Source: Clostridiales bacterium
GTDB lineage: Bacteria; Bacillota; Clostridia; Christensenellales; Pumilibacteraceae
Assembly: GCA_022508445.1 (NCBI GenBank)
Contig: JAFLVG010000002.1
Coordinates: 186,001 to 250,000, forward strand
DNA: 64,000 nucleotides
Direction of reading: 5' to 3'
Part shown: positions 53,913-63,593 of the stretch, piece after piece
How the letters are laid out: each line of letters starts with the position of its first letter
Numbering within the stretch: position 1 is the stretch's first letter
Program-made: the position numbers and the translations under genes
The notes under the pieces: model-generated
Databases searched by the model: none
The model's input: only the letters and a program-made list of their open reading frames with translations
What the model was told of the DNA's origin: nothing

Positions 53913-54287
53913 ATGCAGATACTTCAAAACATAGGAACTTATGCAATCGTATTTACAGTCGGGGGAGTATTGTGCGCAATTGCCGAGCTTCTTATCATTC
54001 GCACTAAACTCACTCCCGCGCGCATTCTGGTTATATTTCTTATAGTCGGCATTATTCTCGAAGGCATAGGCGTGTACAAGTATATATTGGACGTATGCCA
54101 AGCCGGTATAAGTGTCCCGATAGTGGGATTCGGCGCGGCGCTCGCAAAAGGCTCTATCGAAATGGCAAGATCGGTCGGATTTGTAGGCGCGTTCGCGGGT
54201 GGACTTGTGAGAACGGCTTACGGCGTCGGTGTAGCTATTGTTATGAGCTATCTGGTGACGCTCGTGTTTAGTCCCAGAGCAAAATAA
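53913..54287 (+). CDS. spoVAE: SpoVAE (SpoVAEb), spore membrane protein
   Basis: The 124-residue membrane protein has four hydrophobic segments and the family pattern GGVLCAIAELLI, IVGFGAALAKGSIEMA and FAGGLVRTAYGVGVAI. It belongs to the SpoVA complex that moves dipicolinic acid into the forespore. ACGGAGG precedes the ATG. While the element is present it is cut off from the spoVAC promoter. Confidence 0.94.
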   Translation: MQILQNIGTYAIVFTVGGVLCAIAELLIIRTKLTPARILVIFLIVGIILEGIGVYKYILDVCQAGISVPIVGFGAALAKGSIEMARSVGFVGAFAGGLVRTAYGVGVAIVMSYLVTLVFSPRAK

Positions 54288-54326
54288 AAGTGTATCATTG
54301 CCCTAAATTATGCATATATATTATTT

Positions 54327-55004
54327 ATGAATAAAGGTTGCAAAGTCGTAAAACGCAAGCGCAGCAAACGGAAGAAATTGTTTGTTGCGCTCTTTATTTT
54401 AGGCTCGATAATCGCCGGCGTTTGTATATTCATAAAGAACAATGTAAATCCGATGATTATAACGCTATCAAACGAACGAATACGCTCGCTTACAACCGAC
54501 GCCGTGAGCACTGCGGTGCTAGACGTCATGAGCAAAAATTCATCTGTGGAATATCTTTCTATTACACGCGACGACGAGCAAAATATAAAAAGCGTTGATA
54601 TGAACACGACTGCAATAAATGAACTTGCTCAACAAATAACTCTTAAATCTCAACAGAACATAAACGAACTGGGCAATGACGGCATAAAGATACCTATGGG
54701 ATCGTTAAGCGGCGTAACGTTATTTACTGGTATGGGCCCGGACATAAACATAAAAATTTATTTGGTAGGTTCTACTCACACGCAGATAATATCCGAATTT
54801 TTGTCTGCCGGAATCAATCAAACTCTACATAGACTTTACATAAATATTACGGGCTCGGTTGCTGTTGCCGTTCCCGGGCTTCCGTCCACAATCAGAACAT
54901 CGACGCAGGTTTTAATGAGCGAGCTTGTGATAGTCGGAGAAGTTCCGCCGACGTATTTGCAATCTACGACAGTGGGCGATATGCTCGATCTTGTGGTAAA
55001 ATAA
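54327..55004 (+). CDS. yunB: YunB-like sporulation protein
   Basis: The 225-residue protein has an N-terminal membrane anchor (about 18-38). The YunB core follows: MGSLSGVTLFTGMGPDINIKI, SEFLSAGINQTLHRLYI, and SELVIVGEVPPTY near the end. YunB is needed for normal spores in B. subtilis, where it is sigma-E dependent. There is no Shine-Dalgarno before the ATG, and a TATATA lies six bases upstream, as in the leaderless genes of this window. It lies downstream of spoVAE in the same direction. Confidence 0.88.
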   Translation: MNKGCKVVKRKRSKRKKLFVALFILGSIIAGVCIFIKNNVNPMIITLSNERIRSLTTDAVSTAVLDVMSKNSSVEYLSITRDDEQNIKSVDMNTTAINELAQQITLKSQQNINELGNDGIKIPMGSLSGVTLFTGMGPDINIKIYLVGSTHTQIISEFLSAGINQTLHRLYINITGSVAVAVPGLPSTIRTSTQVLMSELVIVGEVPPTYLQSTTVGDMLDLVVK

Positions 55005-55027
55005 ATGAAAATATTGCGTAAAATCAT

Positions 55028-55056
55028 TTGCGCAAAGCATTATGATGTGTTACAAT
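55028..55056 (+). promoter_or_regulatory. Promoter of the pheST transcript
   Basis: TTGCGC (55028-55033), a 17-bp spacer, and an extended -10 TGTTACAAT (TACAAT 55051-55056). The start would be near 55063, just before the T-box leader. Confidence 0.6.
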
Positions 55057-55062
55057 AAGATA

Positions 55063-55285
55063 AAGTTAGATGCGTTTGAGTGCGGCACAAGAAAAGGCGC
55101 GCCGACAGAGAACCGTCCTTGGCTGAAAGACGGTATGCGCCATAAGATATTCACCGCACGAGCACTGTTACCGAAATAGCAGTAAGTAGCAGCGTATGCC
55201 GCGTTATGAGCAAAATCGAGTACCCAATTCGGGTGGTACCGCGTTATGTATGACGCCCCGATGCCTTTCGGGGCGTTTTTATTTA
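55063..55285 (+). promoter_or_regulatory. T-box riboswitch, phenylalanine-specific
   Basis: The leader has a Stem I closed by GTGCGG (55080-55085) and CCGCAC, an AGAGAA-type sequence, and a specifier loop with TTC (55150-55152, Phe codon) followed by A. It also has the T-box proper GGGTGGTACCGCG (55231-55243) and a terminator. It senses uncharged tRNA-Phe and controls pheST. Confidence 0.93.
55254..55280 (+). terminator. T-box terminator
   Basis: CGCCCCGA pairs with TCGGGGCG, followed by T5. It competes with the antiterminator formed with the T-box sequence. Confidence 0.9.
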
Positions 55286-55300
55286 TCAATCGGAGGAAGT

Positions 55301-56320
55301 ATGAAACTCAACGAAATAAGAGATGAAGCCCTATGCAAGCTGAAAGCAATGCACGCCAAATCGGAGCGCGATCTTGCCGCTTTAAAGACTTATTTATTCG
55401 GTAAAACCGGTGTGTTGACCGAGCTTATGAAGTCGCTCAAAGATCTGCCGCCCGAAGAGAAACCGCAGGCAGGTAAGGCGATTAACGATTTGCGCGTCGA
55501 ATTGATTGCTAAGTGCGACGAGAAGGAGAAAGAGTTACATCGGCTTGCAATCGAAGAAAAGCTCATTTCGGAAAGCATCGATCTCTCGATAGATCGGCCC
55601 GACCATGCAATCGGATCGCGGCATCCGCTTAATCAGATTCGTAAACGCTTAACCGATTACTTTATCGGTAACGGATACATCGTTTACGACAGCCCGGAGA
55701 TAGAAACCGATTACTATAACTTCCAAGCATTGAATGTTCCGCCCGATCATCCTGCTCGCGACATGCAAGATACGTTCTTCATAAACGACAATATTCTTCT
55801 GCGCACGCAAACATCGAGCGGTCAGATTAGACTTATGGAAAAGTTCAAGCCACCGATAAAGATGATTTGCCCGGGGCGTGTTTTTCGTAATGACGACGAT
55901 TCGACGCACTCGCCGGTTTTCCATCAAATGGAGGGGCTTGTCGTCGATAAGAACGTCACGCTTTGCGATTTGAAAGGCACTCTCGAAGGCTTCGCAAAAT
56001 TCATTTTCGGCGAGCAAACGACAATACGTTTCCGTCCGAGCTATTTCCCGTTTACTGAGCCGAGCGTTGAGGTGGACGTTTCTTGCTTCAACTGTCACGG
56101 TAGCGGTTGCAGGGTGTGCAAAAACACGGGCTGGATAGAAATTCTCGGCGCCGGCATGGTCAACCGCAAGGTCCTCGAAAATTGCGGAATCGATCCCAAC
56201 GAATACCAAGGTTTTGCATTCGGCATGGGGCTTGACAGAATCACGATGATTCAATGCGCAATCAACGATATTAAAATGCTATGGGAGAACGACGTGCGCT
56301 TTTTGCACATGTTCAAGTAG
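55301..56320 (+). CDS. pheS: Phenylalanine-tRNA ligase alpha subunit
   Basis: The 339-residue class II synthetase subunit has an N-terminal coiled coil and the catalytic core with IGSRHPL, PARDMQDTFF, RTQTSSGQIR, FRNDDDSTHSPVFHQMEG (motif 2) and GFAFGMGLDRITMI (motif 3). The ATG at 55301 follows CGGAGGA. A longer in-frame start at 55196 lies inside the T-box and is rejected. Confidence 0.97.
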   Translation: MKLNEIRDEALCKLKAMHAKSERDLAALKTYLFGKTGVLTELMKSLKDLPPEEKPQAGKAINDLRVELIAKCDEKEKELHRLAIEEKLISESIDLSIDRPDHAIGSRHPLNQIRKRLTDYFIGNGYIVYDSPEIETDYYNFQALNVPPDHPARDMQDTFFINDNILLRTQTSSGQIRLMEKFKPPIKMICPGRVFRNDDDSTHSPVFHQMEGLVVDKNVTLCDLKGTLEGFAKFIFGEQTTIRFRPSYFPFTEPSVEVDVSCFNCHGSGCRVCKNTGWIEILGAGMVNRKVLENCGIDPNEYQGFAFGMGLDRITMIQCAINDIKMLWENDVRFLHMFK

Positions 56321-56329
56321 GAGGAATAT

Positions 56330-58705
56330 ATGAAATTACCTTTGAGCTGGTTAAGAGAATATGTAGATATCGGAGATATCACTCCGCAAGAGCTTTCGGA
56401 CAAGCTTCTGTCTATCGGGTTTGAAGTCGAAGAAATCATCATGCCACGTAACGATGTGAAAGGCGTTGTAGTGGGGAAAGTCCAACAAATCGTTCATCAC
56501 GACAATTCCGATAAGCTGTGGATTTGTCAAATAGATATCGGCGCAGGCGAGCCTGTGCAAATAGTAACGGGCGCACAAAACGTCAAGCAGGGCGATCTTG
56601 TTCCTGTCGCAACCGTCGGCGCGGTGTTGCCGAGCGGAATGAAGCTCGCTGCGGCTAAACTTCGCGGAGTGGACAGCTACGGCATGTTGTGTTCGGGCGC
56701 GGAGCTTGCAGTAGGCGACGATATTGTTGACGGCGCGAGTGTTGACGGGATATTGATACTGCCGACGGATAGCGTTGTCGGCGACGATATTTTGCATTCG
56801 TTTGGGTTAGACGATGCGGTTTTGGATGTTTCAATTACGGCAAACCGTCCCGATTGTCAAGCTATTGTCAATATTGCGCGCGAAATTTCGGTGCTTTTGA
56901 ACAAAAAATTCAAAATGCCGAAATTGACATACAAATGCTACGGTCAGGATAATGCCATTCCGCCCGTGGAAATCATCGAAAAGAATCTTTGCAGTCGTTA
57001 TATCGGCCGCGTGATTCGCGACGTAAAAATAGAACGTTCGCCCAAATGGATGCGCGACAGATTGAGAATGTGCGGTATACGCCCGATAAATAATCTTGTC
57101 GATATTACCAACTATGTTCTTTTGGAGATAGGTCAACCCTTGCACGCATTTGATCGTAAATTCATATGCGACCGTGTTCTGATAAGAAAAGGTAAGAGCG
57201 GCGAAAAGATGACCGCGCTCGACGGCAAAGAATACTGTGTTGACGATGCGCTTGTAATTGCCGACAACGAAAAGCCGCTTGCAATCGCCGGCATAATGGG
57301 CGGCGAATTTACAAGTATTTTCCCTGACACAAAAGACGTGTTCTTGGAGGCGGCGCGTTTTGAGCGTAGCAACATTCGGCGCACGTCGCGAAAAATCGGA
57401 CTGCGTTCCGACTCGTCCGCACGCTATGAAAAAGGCGTCGATTGGCAGTCTGTGGAGCTCGGCTCCAATAGAGCGCTGGCGTTAATCGATATGCTCAAAT
57501 GCGGGAAAATTTGTGAAAACCGTGTTTGCGACGGAGTCAGTGAGCCCACTCAAAAGGTTATCGAAACCTCAAAGCAAGAAATTTGCTCGCTTCTCGGCAT
57601 AGATATCGACCAAAAAGTGATAATTTCCATTCTCAAAAAGCAAGACATATCGGTTTCGACTGTCGGCAAAAAAATGATTTGCAAAATTCCGCTCGTTCGC
57701 GAGGATATTGACGGATATGCCGACCTTGCCGAAGATATTATGCGCTTCTACGGCTACGATAACATCATTTCGACGTATTCCGAAAATACCCACCAAACGA
57801 AGGGCGGGTTAAGCATACACGACGACAACGTCGAAAATCTCAAAGAAACTATGCGCTCGCTCGGCGCCGACGAAATTCTGAATTATTCGTTTATATCTCC
57901 CGATGCGGCGGATAAGCTTTTGTTAAGAAACGATGATGCTTTGCGCCAATGTATTGCGCTTAAAAATCCTTTGAGCAGAGATATTTCGGTTATGCGCACA
58001 CAACTCGTTTCGTCCATGCTCGCTGTGATGTCGCGCAACTGCGCGCGCAAAAATAATACGTTGCGCTTCTATGAACTTGGAAAGGTGTTTATCGCTAAAA
58101 GCCTGCCGCTCACAGAGCTTCCGCAAGAGCGCGACGTTCTTTGCGTGGCAATATGCAATGACGGTGATTTTTACACGCTGAAATCAATAGTATCCGAGGT
58201 CGCATCGTTATTCGGCAATTTCGAATATTGCGAGGCAAGCGCTTCGTATCTTCATCCCAAACAAAGTTTGCGCATAGAAGGGCAAGGGCTTTGCGGCGAA
58301 TTCGGAAAAATTCATCCGCTCGTTTGCGAGAATTTCGATTTGCCGAGTGATGTATATGTAGCGCATATCGACGTAACCGACGCGCTCAATGCGCCCATTC
58401 GGCTTGCGCAGTACACACCCATTTCCAAGCTCCAACCTGTTGACCGCGATCTTGCGCTCGTGGTCAAAAAGGACGTAGCCGTGGGTTTAATGCTCGGCGA
58501 GCTTAAAGAGGTAAATCCTTATATTTCGCAGGTCAAACTTTTTGACATTTATGACGGCGAGCAGATAGAGCAAGGCTATAAGAGCGTGGCGTTTTCTATG
58601 CGTTTACAGCCTACCGAAGCAACATTTTCAGATAACGACATAAAAAATATCGTGAACAGCGTTATTGAAACCGCACAGAATAAATATGGAGCGAAACTGC
58701 GCTGA
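56330..58705 (+). CDS. pheT: Phenylalanine-tRNA ligase beta subunit
   Basis: The 791-residue subunit has an EMAP-like tRNA-binding domain (about 40-150), the B3/B4 editing domain (about 210-390), B5 domain, catalytic-like core and the C-terminal ferredoxin-fold anticodon domain (RLQPTEATFSDNDI). It works as an alpha2-beta2 tetramer with PheS. The stop overlaps the next gene by one base. Confidence 0.97.
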   Translation: MKLPLSWLREYVDIGDITPQELSDKLLSIGFEVEEIIMPRNDVKGVVVGKVQQIVHHDNSDKLWICQIDIGAGEPVQIVTGAQNVKQGDLVPVATVGAVLPSGMKLAAAKLRGVDSYGMLCSGAELAVGDDIVDGASVDGILILPTDSVVGDDILHSFGLDDAVLDVSITANRPDCQAIVNIAREISVLLNKKFKMPKLTYKCYGQDNAIPPVEIIEKNLCSRYIGRVIRDVKIERSPKWMRDRLRMCGIRPINNLVDITNYVLLEIGQPLHAFDRKFICDRVLIRKGKSGEKMTALDGKEYCVDDALVIADNEKPLAIAGIMGGEFTSIFPDTKDVFLEAARFERSNIRRTSRKIGLRSDSSARYEKGVDWQSVELGSNRALALIDMLKCGKICENRVCDGVSEPTQKVIETSKQEICSLLGIDIDQKVIISILKKQDISVSTVGKKMICKIPLVREDIDGYADLAEDIMRFYGYDNIISTYSENTHQTKGGLSIHDDNVENLKETMRSLGADEILNYSFISPDAADKLLLRNDDALRQCIALKNPLSRDISVMRTQLVSSMLAVMSRNCARKNNTLRFYELGKVFIAKSLPLTELPQERDVLCVAICNDGDFYTLKSIVSEVASLFGNFEYCEASASYLHPKQSLRIEGQGLCGEFGKIHPLVCENFDLPSDVYVAHIDVTDALNAPIRLAQYTPISKLQPVDRDLALVVKKDVAVGLMLGELKEVNPYISQVKLFDIYDGEQIEQGYKSVAFSMRLQPTEATFSDNDIKNIVNSVIETAQNKYGAKLR

Positions 58706-60816
58706 TGCAGATAGTAGCGCCTGCCGGAAATTTTGCCGGATTGCGCGCAAGCGTCAATGCCGGTGCCGATGCGGTGTATCTGGGTATGCCGCTTTTCGGC
58801 GCGCGCGCAAAAGCGGAAAATTTCGATGACGAAGCGCTTAAAGAAGCCGTCGATTTTGCGCATCTTTACGGCGTTAAAGTTTTTGTAACACTTAACACTC
58901 TTATTAAAGACGTTGAAATGAACGAAGCAGCGCAAATGGCGGAGCGAGCGTACAAAATAGGTGTTGATGCTGCAATAGTTCAAGATATTCGATTTATTGA
59001 AGTATTGAAAAAAAGACTGCCGGATTTTACTCTGCACGCCAGCACGCAAATGGGAATACACAATGCCGCCGGCGCGGAAATTCTAAAAGACCTGGGAATT
59101 AAACGCGCTGTTTTGTCGCGTGAAACATTGCCGACGGACATCAAAGAGATAAAAAAGACGGGTATCGAAATCGAGTACTTCGTTCAAGGCGCACTGTGCG
59201 TGTCTTTTTCAGGCAACTGTTATTTTTCGTCACTAGCCTCGTCGTACAGCGGAAACCGCGGAAGATGTATGCAATTATGCCGCAAGCCGTATGTTTGGCA
59301 CGGGAATAGCGGTTATTATCTTTCCGCAAAGGATCTGTGTATGTACGATAAGCTCAAAATGCTCGAAGATCTTGGTGTGGACGCAATCAAAATAGAAGGG
59401 CGAATGAGGTCGGAAGAATACGCACACCGTTCGGTCAGCGTATATAAGTCCGACATGCCGACGGAAAAAGCGGTAGAGGCGCTTAAATCGGTCTTTAACA
59501 GAGGAGATTACTGTGACGGGTATTTGAGCGAAAACGCACAGTTTCGTGTCATATACCCACAATCTCAATCAAATATAGGGCGTTTTGTCGGTAAAATCGT
59601 CAGAGTACAAGGAAATAAAGTGTTTGTGAACGGTTTTTCGCCCAAAACGAATGACGGGTTCAAAATACTGCGCAATAAGAATGAACTGTGCGGCGCTTCG
59701 GTATTAGGCGGCAATATTACGGCGAGCGGAAAGTGTCAAGTAGGCGATGAGCTTCGACTTACATTTGATAGTGCCGTTACCGAGCAAATGAAAAATGCCG
59801 AGCGCCCGATTGCTGTCGATGTCGCCGTTAAACTGCAAGTCGGAAGCGAGCCGAATGTAAGTGTTTCTTCGGGCAATACGTCGGTATCAATCAACGGTGA
59901 GTTTATTCCGCAAAAGGCTTTTTCGCGCGCAATAACGACCGGTGACGTAAAGCGCGCATTTGAGAAATCGTCTGATTTTCCTATCAAAGCAAACATTTCC
60001 GTAGATATGGAAGACGAAGTGTTTATGCCTATTTCTGCGCTTAACGAATTAAGGCGCAGGGCTTATTCCGCGCTTAAATCGCAAATTTTTAACGACTATA
60101 AAATAAAGCGAAGTCAAGATAAATTTGTCGGGCTTGACTATAACAGGTTTGACGGCAATGGCAAGATACTTATGGTAGAAAGCGGCGAGCAAATCGACGG
60201 CAACATCATAAGCAAAATCGACTACTTGGTGTTAAATCCGATCGACTATGCGAATTTCGATATACCGAATATTGATAAGCCTATTCTGTTGAATATGCCG
60301 GTCACTATGCGCGGAAAAGACAAAGATATTCTCATGCGTACTATATCTCGCGAAGAGATTTACGGCGTAATTTCCAATAATCTGTACACACTCGATATCA
60401 CAGACAAACCGATTTTGCTGGGGTGCGGACATAATATAATAGGCGATACGTATTTGCCGCATATTCGTTCGTTTGAGGCTGACACAATCGGCAACGGATT
60501 TGCATACGTTTTCGGTTATGCGCCGCTTATGACGTTGTGCCATTGTCCGTACGGAAAATGTGTTAATTGCGATGGCCGTGATACGCTCACCGATGAGCGC
60601 GGAAGAAAATTCGCATTGCGTCGATACCGCATCGATAAGTGTTATTGGCAACTGCTGAATTGCGTTCCGCACTATTTGACTGCTAAGGACACTGCCATGA
60701 CAGAAAATTTGTTTTACGATTGCACGGCTGTCGATAAAAACACTATATTAAGTGTGTTAAGCGGCAAATATTCGGGCGAATATACGCGCGGAAACATGAA
60801 CAAGGGATTAAAATAA
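58705..60816 (+). CDS. U32 family peptidase-like protein
   Basis: The 703-residue protein is a large U32 member. It has the core AGNFAGLRASVNAGADAVYLG at the start, HASTQMGIHN, a Cys-rich GNCYFSS...GRCMQLCRKPY segment and the later DUF3656-like and C-terminal parts. Many U32 proteins are radical-free Fe-S proteins that hydroxylate RNA (RlhA, TrhP) rather than peptidases; the length and Cys set fit the RlhA-like branch, but I cannot assign the target. It overlaps pheT and mutS2 by one base each. Confidence 0.85.
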   Translation: MQIVAPAGNFAGLRASVNAGADAVYLGMPLFGARAKAENFDDEALKEAVDFAHLYGVKVFVTLNTLIKDVEMNEAAQMAERAYKIGVDAAIVQDIRFIEVLKKRLPDFTLHASTQMGIHNAAGAEILKDLGIKRAVLSRETLPTDIKEIKKTGIEIEYFVQGALCVSFSGNCYFSSLASSYSGNRGRCMQLCRKPYVWHGNSGYYLSAKDLCMYDKLKMLEDLGVDAIKIEGRMRSEEYAHRSVSVYKSDMPTEKAVEALKSVFNRGDYCDGYLSENAQFRVIYPQSQSNIGRFVGKIVRVQGNKVFVNGFSPKTNDGFKILRNKNELCGASVLGGNITASGKCQVGDELRLTFDSAVTEQMKNAERPIAVDVAVKLQVGSEPNVSVSSGNTSVSINGEFIPQKAFSRAITTGDVKRAFEKSSDFPIKANISVDMEDEVFMPISALNELRRRAYSALKSQIFNDYKIKRSQDKFVGLDYNRFDGNGKILMVESGEQIDGNIISKIDYLVLNPIDYANFDIPNIDKPILLNMPVTMRGKDKDILMRTISREEIYGVISNNLYTLDITDKPILLGCGHNIIGDTYLPHIRSFEADTIGNGFAYVFGYAPLMTLCHCPYGKCVNCDGRDTLTDERGRKFALRRYRIDKCYWQLLNCVPHYLTAKDTAMTENLFYDCTAVDKNTILSVLSGKYSGEYTRGNMNKGLK

Positions 60817-63131
60817 TGAACGTTTATCAAAATCTCGAATTCGATTTGATTCTCGATAAGGTTGCTAAGCTCGCTTCTTTCGAGCTTGTTTCCGAGTGCA
60901 TTCGCAAACTTATTCCGTCCAGCGATATCGAAACGGTAAATAAATTACTCACGCAAACAGACGATGCTCTTACTGTTTTGGCATCAAGTAAGCCCAACTT
61001 AGCGTTTGAAAGTATTTCGGAGATTTTGGAAAAGGCCAAAGTCGGATCTTCGCTCAATCCGAGCGAATTTCTCAAAATCAAAGCGTCGATCTCGGCATTG
61101 CGCTCGCTTAAATCTGCCGTGGAAAATACCGACGGTTGTGATTCTCTTAAAGACATCACCGCGTGGGTGCGCGTTTGTGACGATTTGGACTATGAAATAG
61201 GACGGACTATCGAAAACGAAACGGAAGTTAAAGACGGAGCTAGCGAAAAATTATCTTCGCTTCGTCGTGCTATTTTGCGGTCAAATGCGCGGCTTAAAGA
61301 AAAGCTCGACGGCTTTACGCGCAGGAGCGAATTCAGCAAATACCTGCAAGATAATATAGTGACTTTGCGCGGCGGACGGTATGTTTTGCCGGTAAAATCT
61401 GAATGCAGATCAAGCGTCAAGGGGCTTGTACATGATGTTTCTTCAACAGGCGCGACAGTATTTATCGAGCCTTTTTCGATAGTAGAAGCGAATAATGAGC
61501 TAATCACTCTGAAAACGGAAGAGGCGAACGAAGTCGAGCGAATACTGTCCGAACTCAGTAAAAAAGTAGCTTCGAATTCTTCGGAGCTGTATACAGGACA
61601 GGATGTGTTGGTGCGTTGCGGCGTTATTTTTGCAAAAGCGGAATACGCCAAACAGCTTAACGCATGCAGACCTAAAATAAACGATGACGGTCGGATTTTA
61701 CTGTTGCAGGCGCGTCATCCGTTGATTTCGGAAAGTACAATTGTTCCCGTAGATATCTCATTGACGGATAAGCGCATTCTTCTTATTTCGGGCCCGAACA
61801 CAGGCGGCAAAACAGTTGCGCTCAAAACTGTCGGACTGTTTGCCATGCTTGCGGCTGTCGGAATGTTTTTGCCGACTGCCGACGGGAGCGAAATAAGCGT
61901 GTTCGATAAATTCTATTGCGATGTCGGCGACTCGCAAAGTATTGCTCAATCGTTGAGTACATTCTCGGCGCACGTTAAAAATCTTGCCGAAATCACTGCC
62001 GACATGAACGACAAATCGTTGGTTCTGCTTGACGAAGTAGGCGACGGTACGGATCCCGACGAGGGCGCAGCGCTTGCGATAGCTATTTTGAAAAAAATAA
62101 TTTCCGCGCGTTCGACCGCGGTCGTTACAACGCATTTCAATTCCGTAAAACAATTTGCGATGGCATGCGACGACATTTCCAATGCAAGCATGCAGTTTGA
62201 TAATATAAATTTTAAACCTACGTATAAACTTGTTCAGGGCGCGTCCGGATCGAGCTATGCACTTGAAATAGCGGAAAGTATAGGTCTTGGCTGTGACATT
62301 ATATCGGACGCGCGCGCGGCGTTAAGCGCAGAAAAGGTTGCGTTCGATACAGTAATGCGCGAGGCCGAAAAGCTACGAAACGAATTGTATGAAGAAAAAG
62401 AAAAATGCGCGCTTCTTCACAGAGAAGCAGAGGAAAACGCGCAAAAAACTCGCAAGATTAAACAGGATTACGAGAACAAGCTTGCGGAAATTAACGAGAA
62501 TGTACGGGCTATAATCAAAAGACAGGCTGATGAATATTCGGAAAAAGCGGAAAGAATAATCGAACAAATTAAAGAACAATTAAAAAACCGCGACGATGCC
62601 GCGTTGTTTGCCGCACGCAGGGCCGCAAAATCAATTGGCGACGGCATACCGTCCGATGAAATTAAGCCGATAGCCAGCGAATTGCCTCTTGATCTAAACA
62701 ATATTTCCGTAGGAACGCGCGTTTATGTTTCGGGATTGAATAAAGACGGAGTTATTGCGAGCGCAGTTCGCGGCAACAAGGTGGTTGTCGCCATCGGTTC
62801 GATTAAAACAGAAGTACCTATTTCTTCGCTTTCGCTTATTGCTTCCGAAAAGGCAAAAACGACGCGGGCAAAAATCAAAAATGACCGCGAACCCGAAAAC
62901 AGAGAAATAATGCTGCTTGGATCTACTGTGGACGAAGCGACGCAGGTGCTTGACGGGATATTGCCAGATATTGCGCCGAGAAGCGTTCTTCGCATTGTTC
63001 ACGGCAAAGGAACGGGTGCGCTCGGCAAGGGCATTCAAGCGTATTTAAAGCGCCAACCTCGCGTTAAAACTTTCAGATACGGAAGATACGGCGAGGGCGA
63101 TACGGGCGTCACAATTGTCGAGATAAAGTAA
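60816..63131 (+). CDS. mutS2: MutS2 (ribosome-associated endonuclease)
   Basis: The 771-residue protein has the MutS core ATPase with Walker A GPNTGGKTVALKTVG near residue 327 and LLDEVGDGTDPDEGAALA. A long coiled coil (about 510-620) and a C-terminal Smr nuclease domain (STVDEATQVLDGILPDIA, HGKGTGALGKGIQ) follow. MutS2 was first linked to recombination and is now known to rescue collided ribosomes. It converges with a reverse-strand gene 12 bases downstream. Confidence 0.95.
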   Translation: MNVYQNLEFDLILDKVAKLASFELVSECIRKLIPSSDIETVNKLLTQTDDALTVLASSKPNLAFESISEILEKAKVGSSLNPSEFLKIKASISALRSLKSAVENTDGCDSLKDITAWVRVCDDLDYEIGRTIENETEVKDGASEKLSSLRRAILRSNARLKEKLDGFTRRSEFSKYLQDNIVTLRGGRYVLPVKSECRSSVKGLVHDVSSTGATVFIEPFSIVEANNELITLKTEEANEVERILSELSKKVASNSSELYTGQDVLVRCGVIFAKAEYAKQLNACRPKINDDGRILLLQARHPLISESTIVPVDISLTDKRILLISGPNTGGKTVALKTVGLFAMLAAVGMFLPTADGSEISVFDKFYCDVGDSQSIAQSLSTFSAHVKNLAEITADMNDKSLVLLDEVGDGTDPDEGAALAIAILKKIISARSTAVVTTHFNSVKQFAMACDDISNASMQFDNINFKPTYKLVQGASGSSYALEIAESIGLGCDIISDARAALSAEKVAFDTVMREAEKLRNELYEEKEKCALLHREAEENAQKTRKIKQDYENKLAEINENVRAIIKRQADEYSEKAERIIEQIKEQLKNRDDAALFAARRAAKSIGDGIPSDEIKPIASELPLDLNNISVGTRVYVSGLNKDGVIASAVRGNKVVVAIGSIKTEVPISSLSLIASEKAKTTRAKIKNDREPENREIMLLGSTVDEATQVLDGILPDIAPRSVLRIVHGKGTGALGKGIQAYLKRQPRVKTFRYGRYGEGDTGVTIVEIK

Positions 63132-63143
63132 GCGAAAAACGTA

Positions 63144-63593
63144 TTATTTATAAATCGAATAGCCGTAAGCTAGTACGTCTATTTCGCGTTTGTCGATTTT
63201 ACAATTATTGAGTAAGTCAAGTGAAATAACGTAAACGATGTAGTTGGTTTTACGCATATTCAGCGCTTTGGTTTGCTCGTAAGTATCTGCGAGTACTTGT
63301 TTTGCATACTCGTCGAAATTGTCCTCGATAGGGAAGAACGCGCTGTCCACTGTTGTGTACAGTGACTTATTGTTACGCCTGATTGTAGAAATAATCTTGT
63401 CCGCCGAAAACGGCGTTATATTTTTGTTAAAATAAATATTCAAAACAACGCAATCGCAAATGACTGTGCTTGACAGATAGTGCATACTGCGAAAATGTTT
63501 TCCGACAGTTTCAGCCGCTCGCACCCAAAGACTGCTGTTATGAGCGGCTTCCGCGATTTTAAATAGTGTTTCTTCGGTAAATTCGGTGTTCAT
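63144..63593 (-). CDS. Hypothetical protein, function unknown
   Basis: I do not recognise this 149-residue protein. It has no signal peptide or membrane segment and contains alternating helical and beta-prone stretches (STVICDCVVLNIYF, YIVYVISLDLLNN). The start overlaps the tmcAL stop as ATGA, so it belongs to the same reverse-strand transcript. It converges with mutS2. Confidence 0.65.
   Translation of the reverse strand: MNTEFTEETLFKIAEAAHNSSLWVRAAETVGKHFRSMHYLSSTVICDCVVLNIYFNKNITPFSADKIISTIRRNNKSLYTTVDSAFFPIEDNFDEYAKQVLADTYEQTKALNMRKTNYIVYVISLDLLNNCKIDKREIDVLAYGYSIYK

Noticed and set aside
55196..55300. Longer pheS starting inside the T-box leader
   Set aside because: The extra residues come from the T-box and terminator; the ATG at 55301 has a good ribosome binding site and the normal PheS N-terminus.
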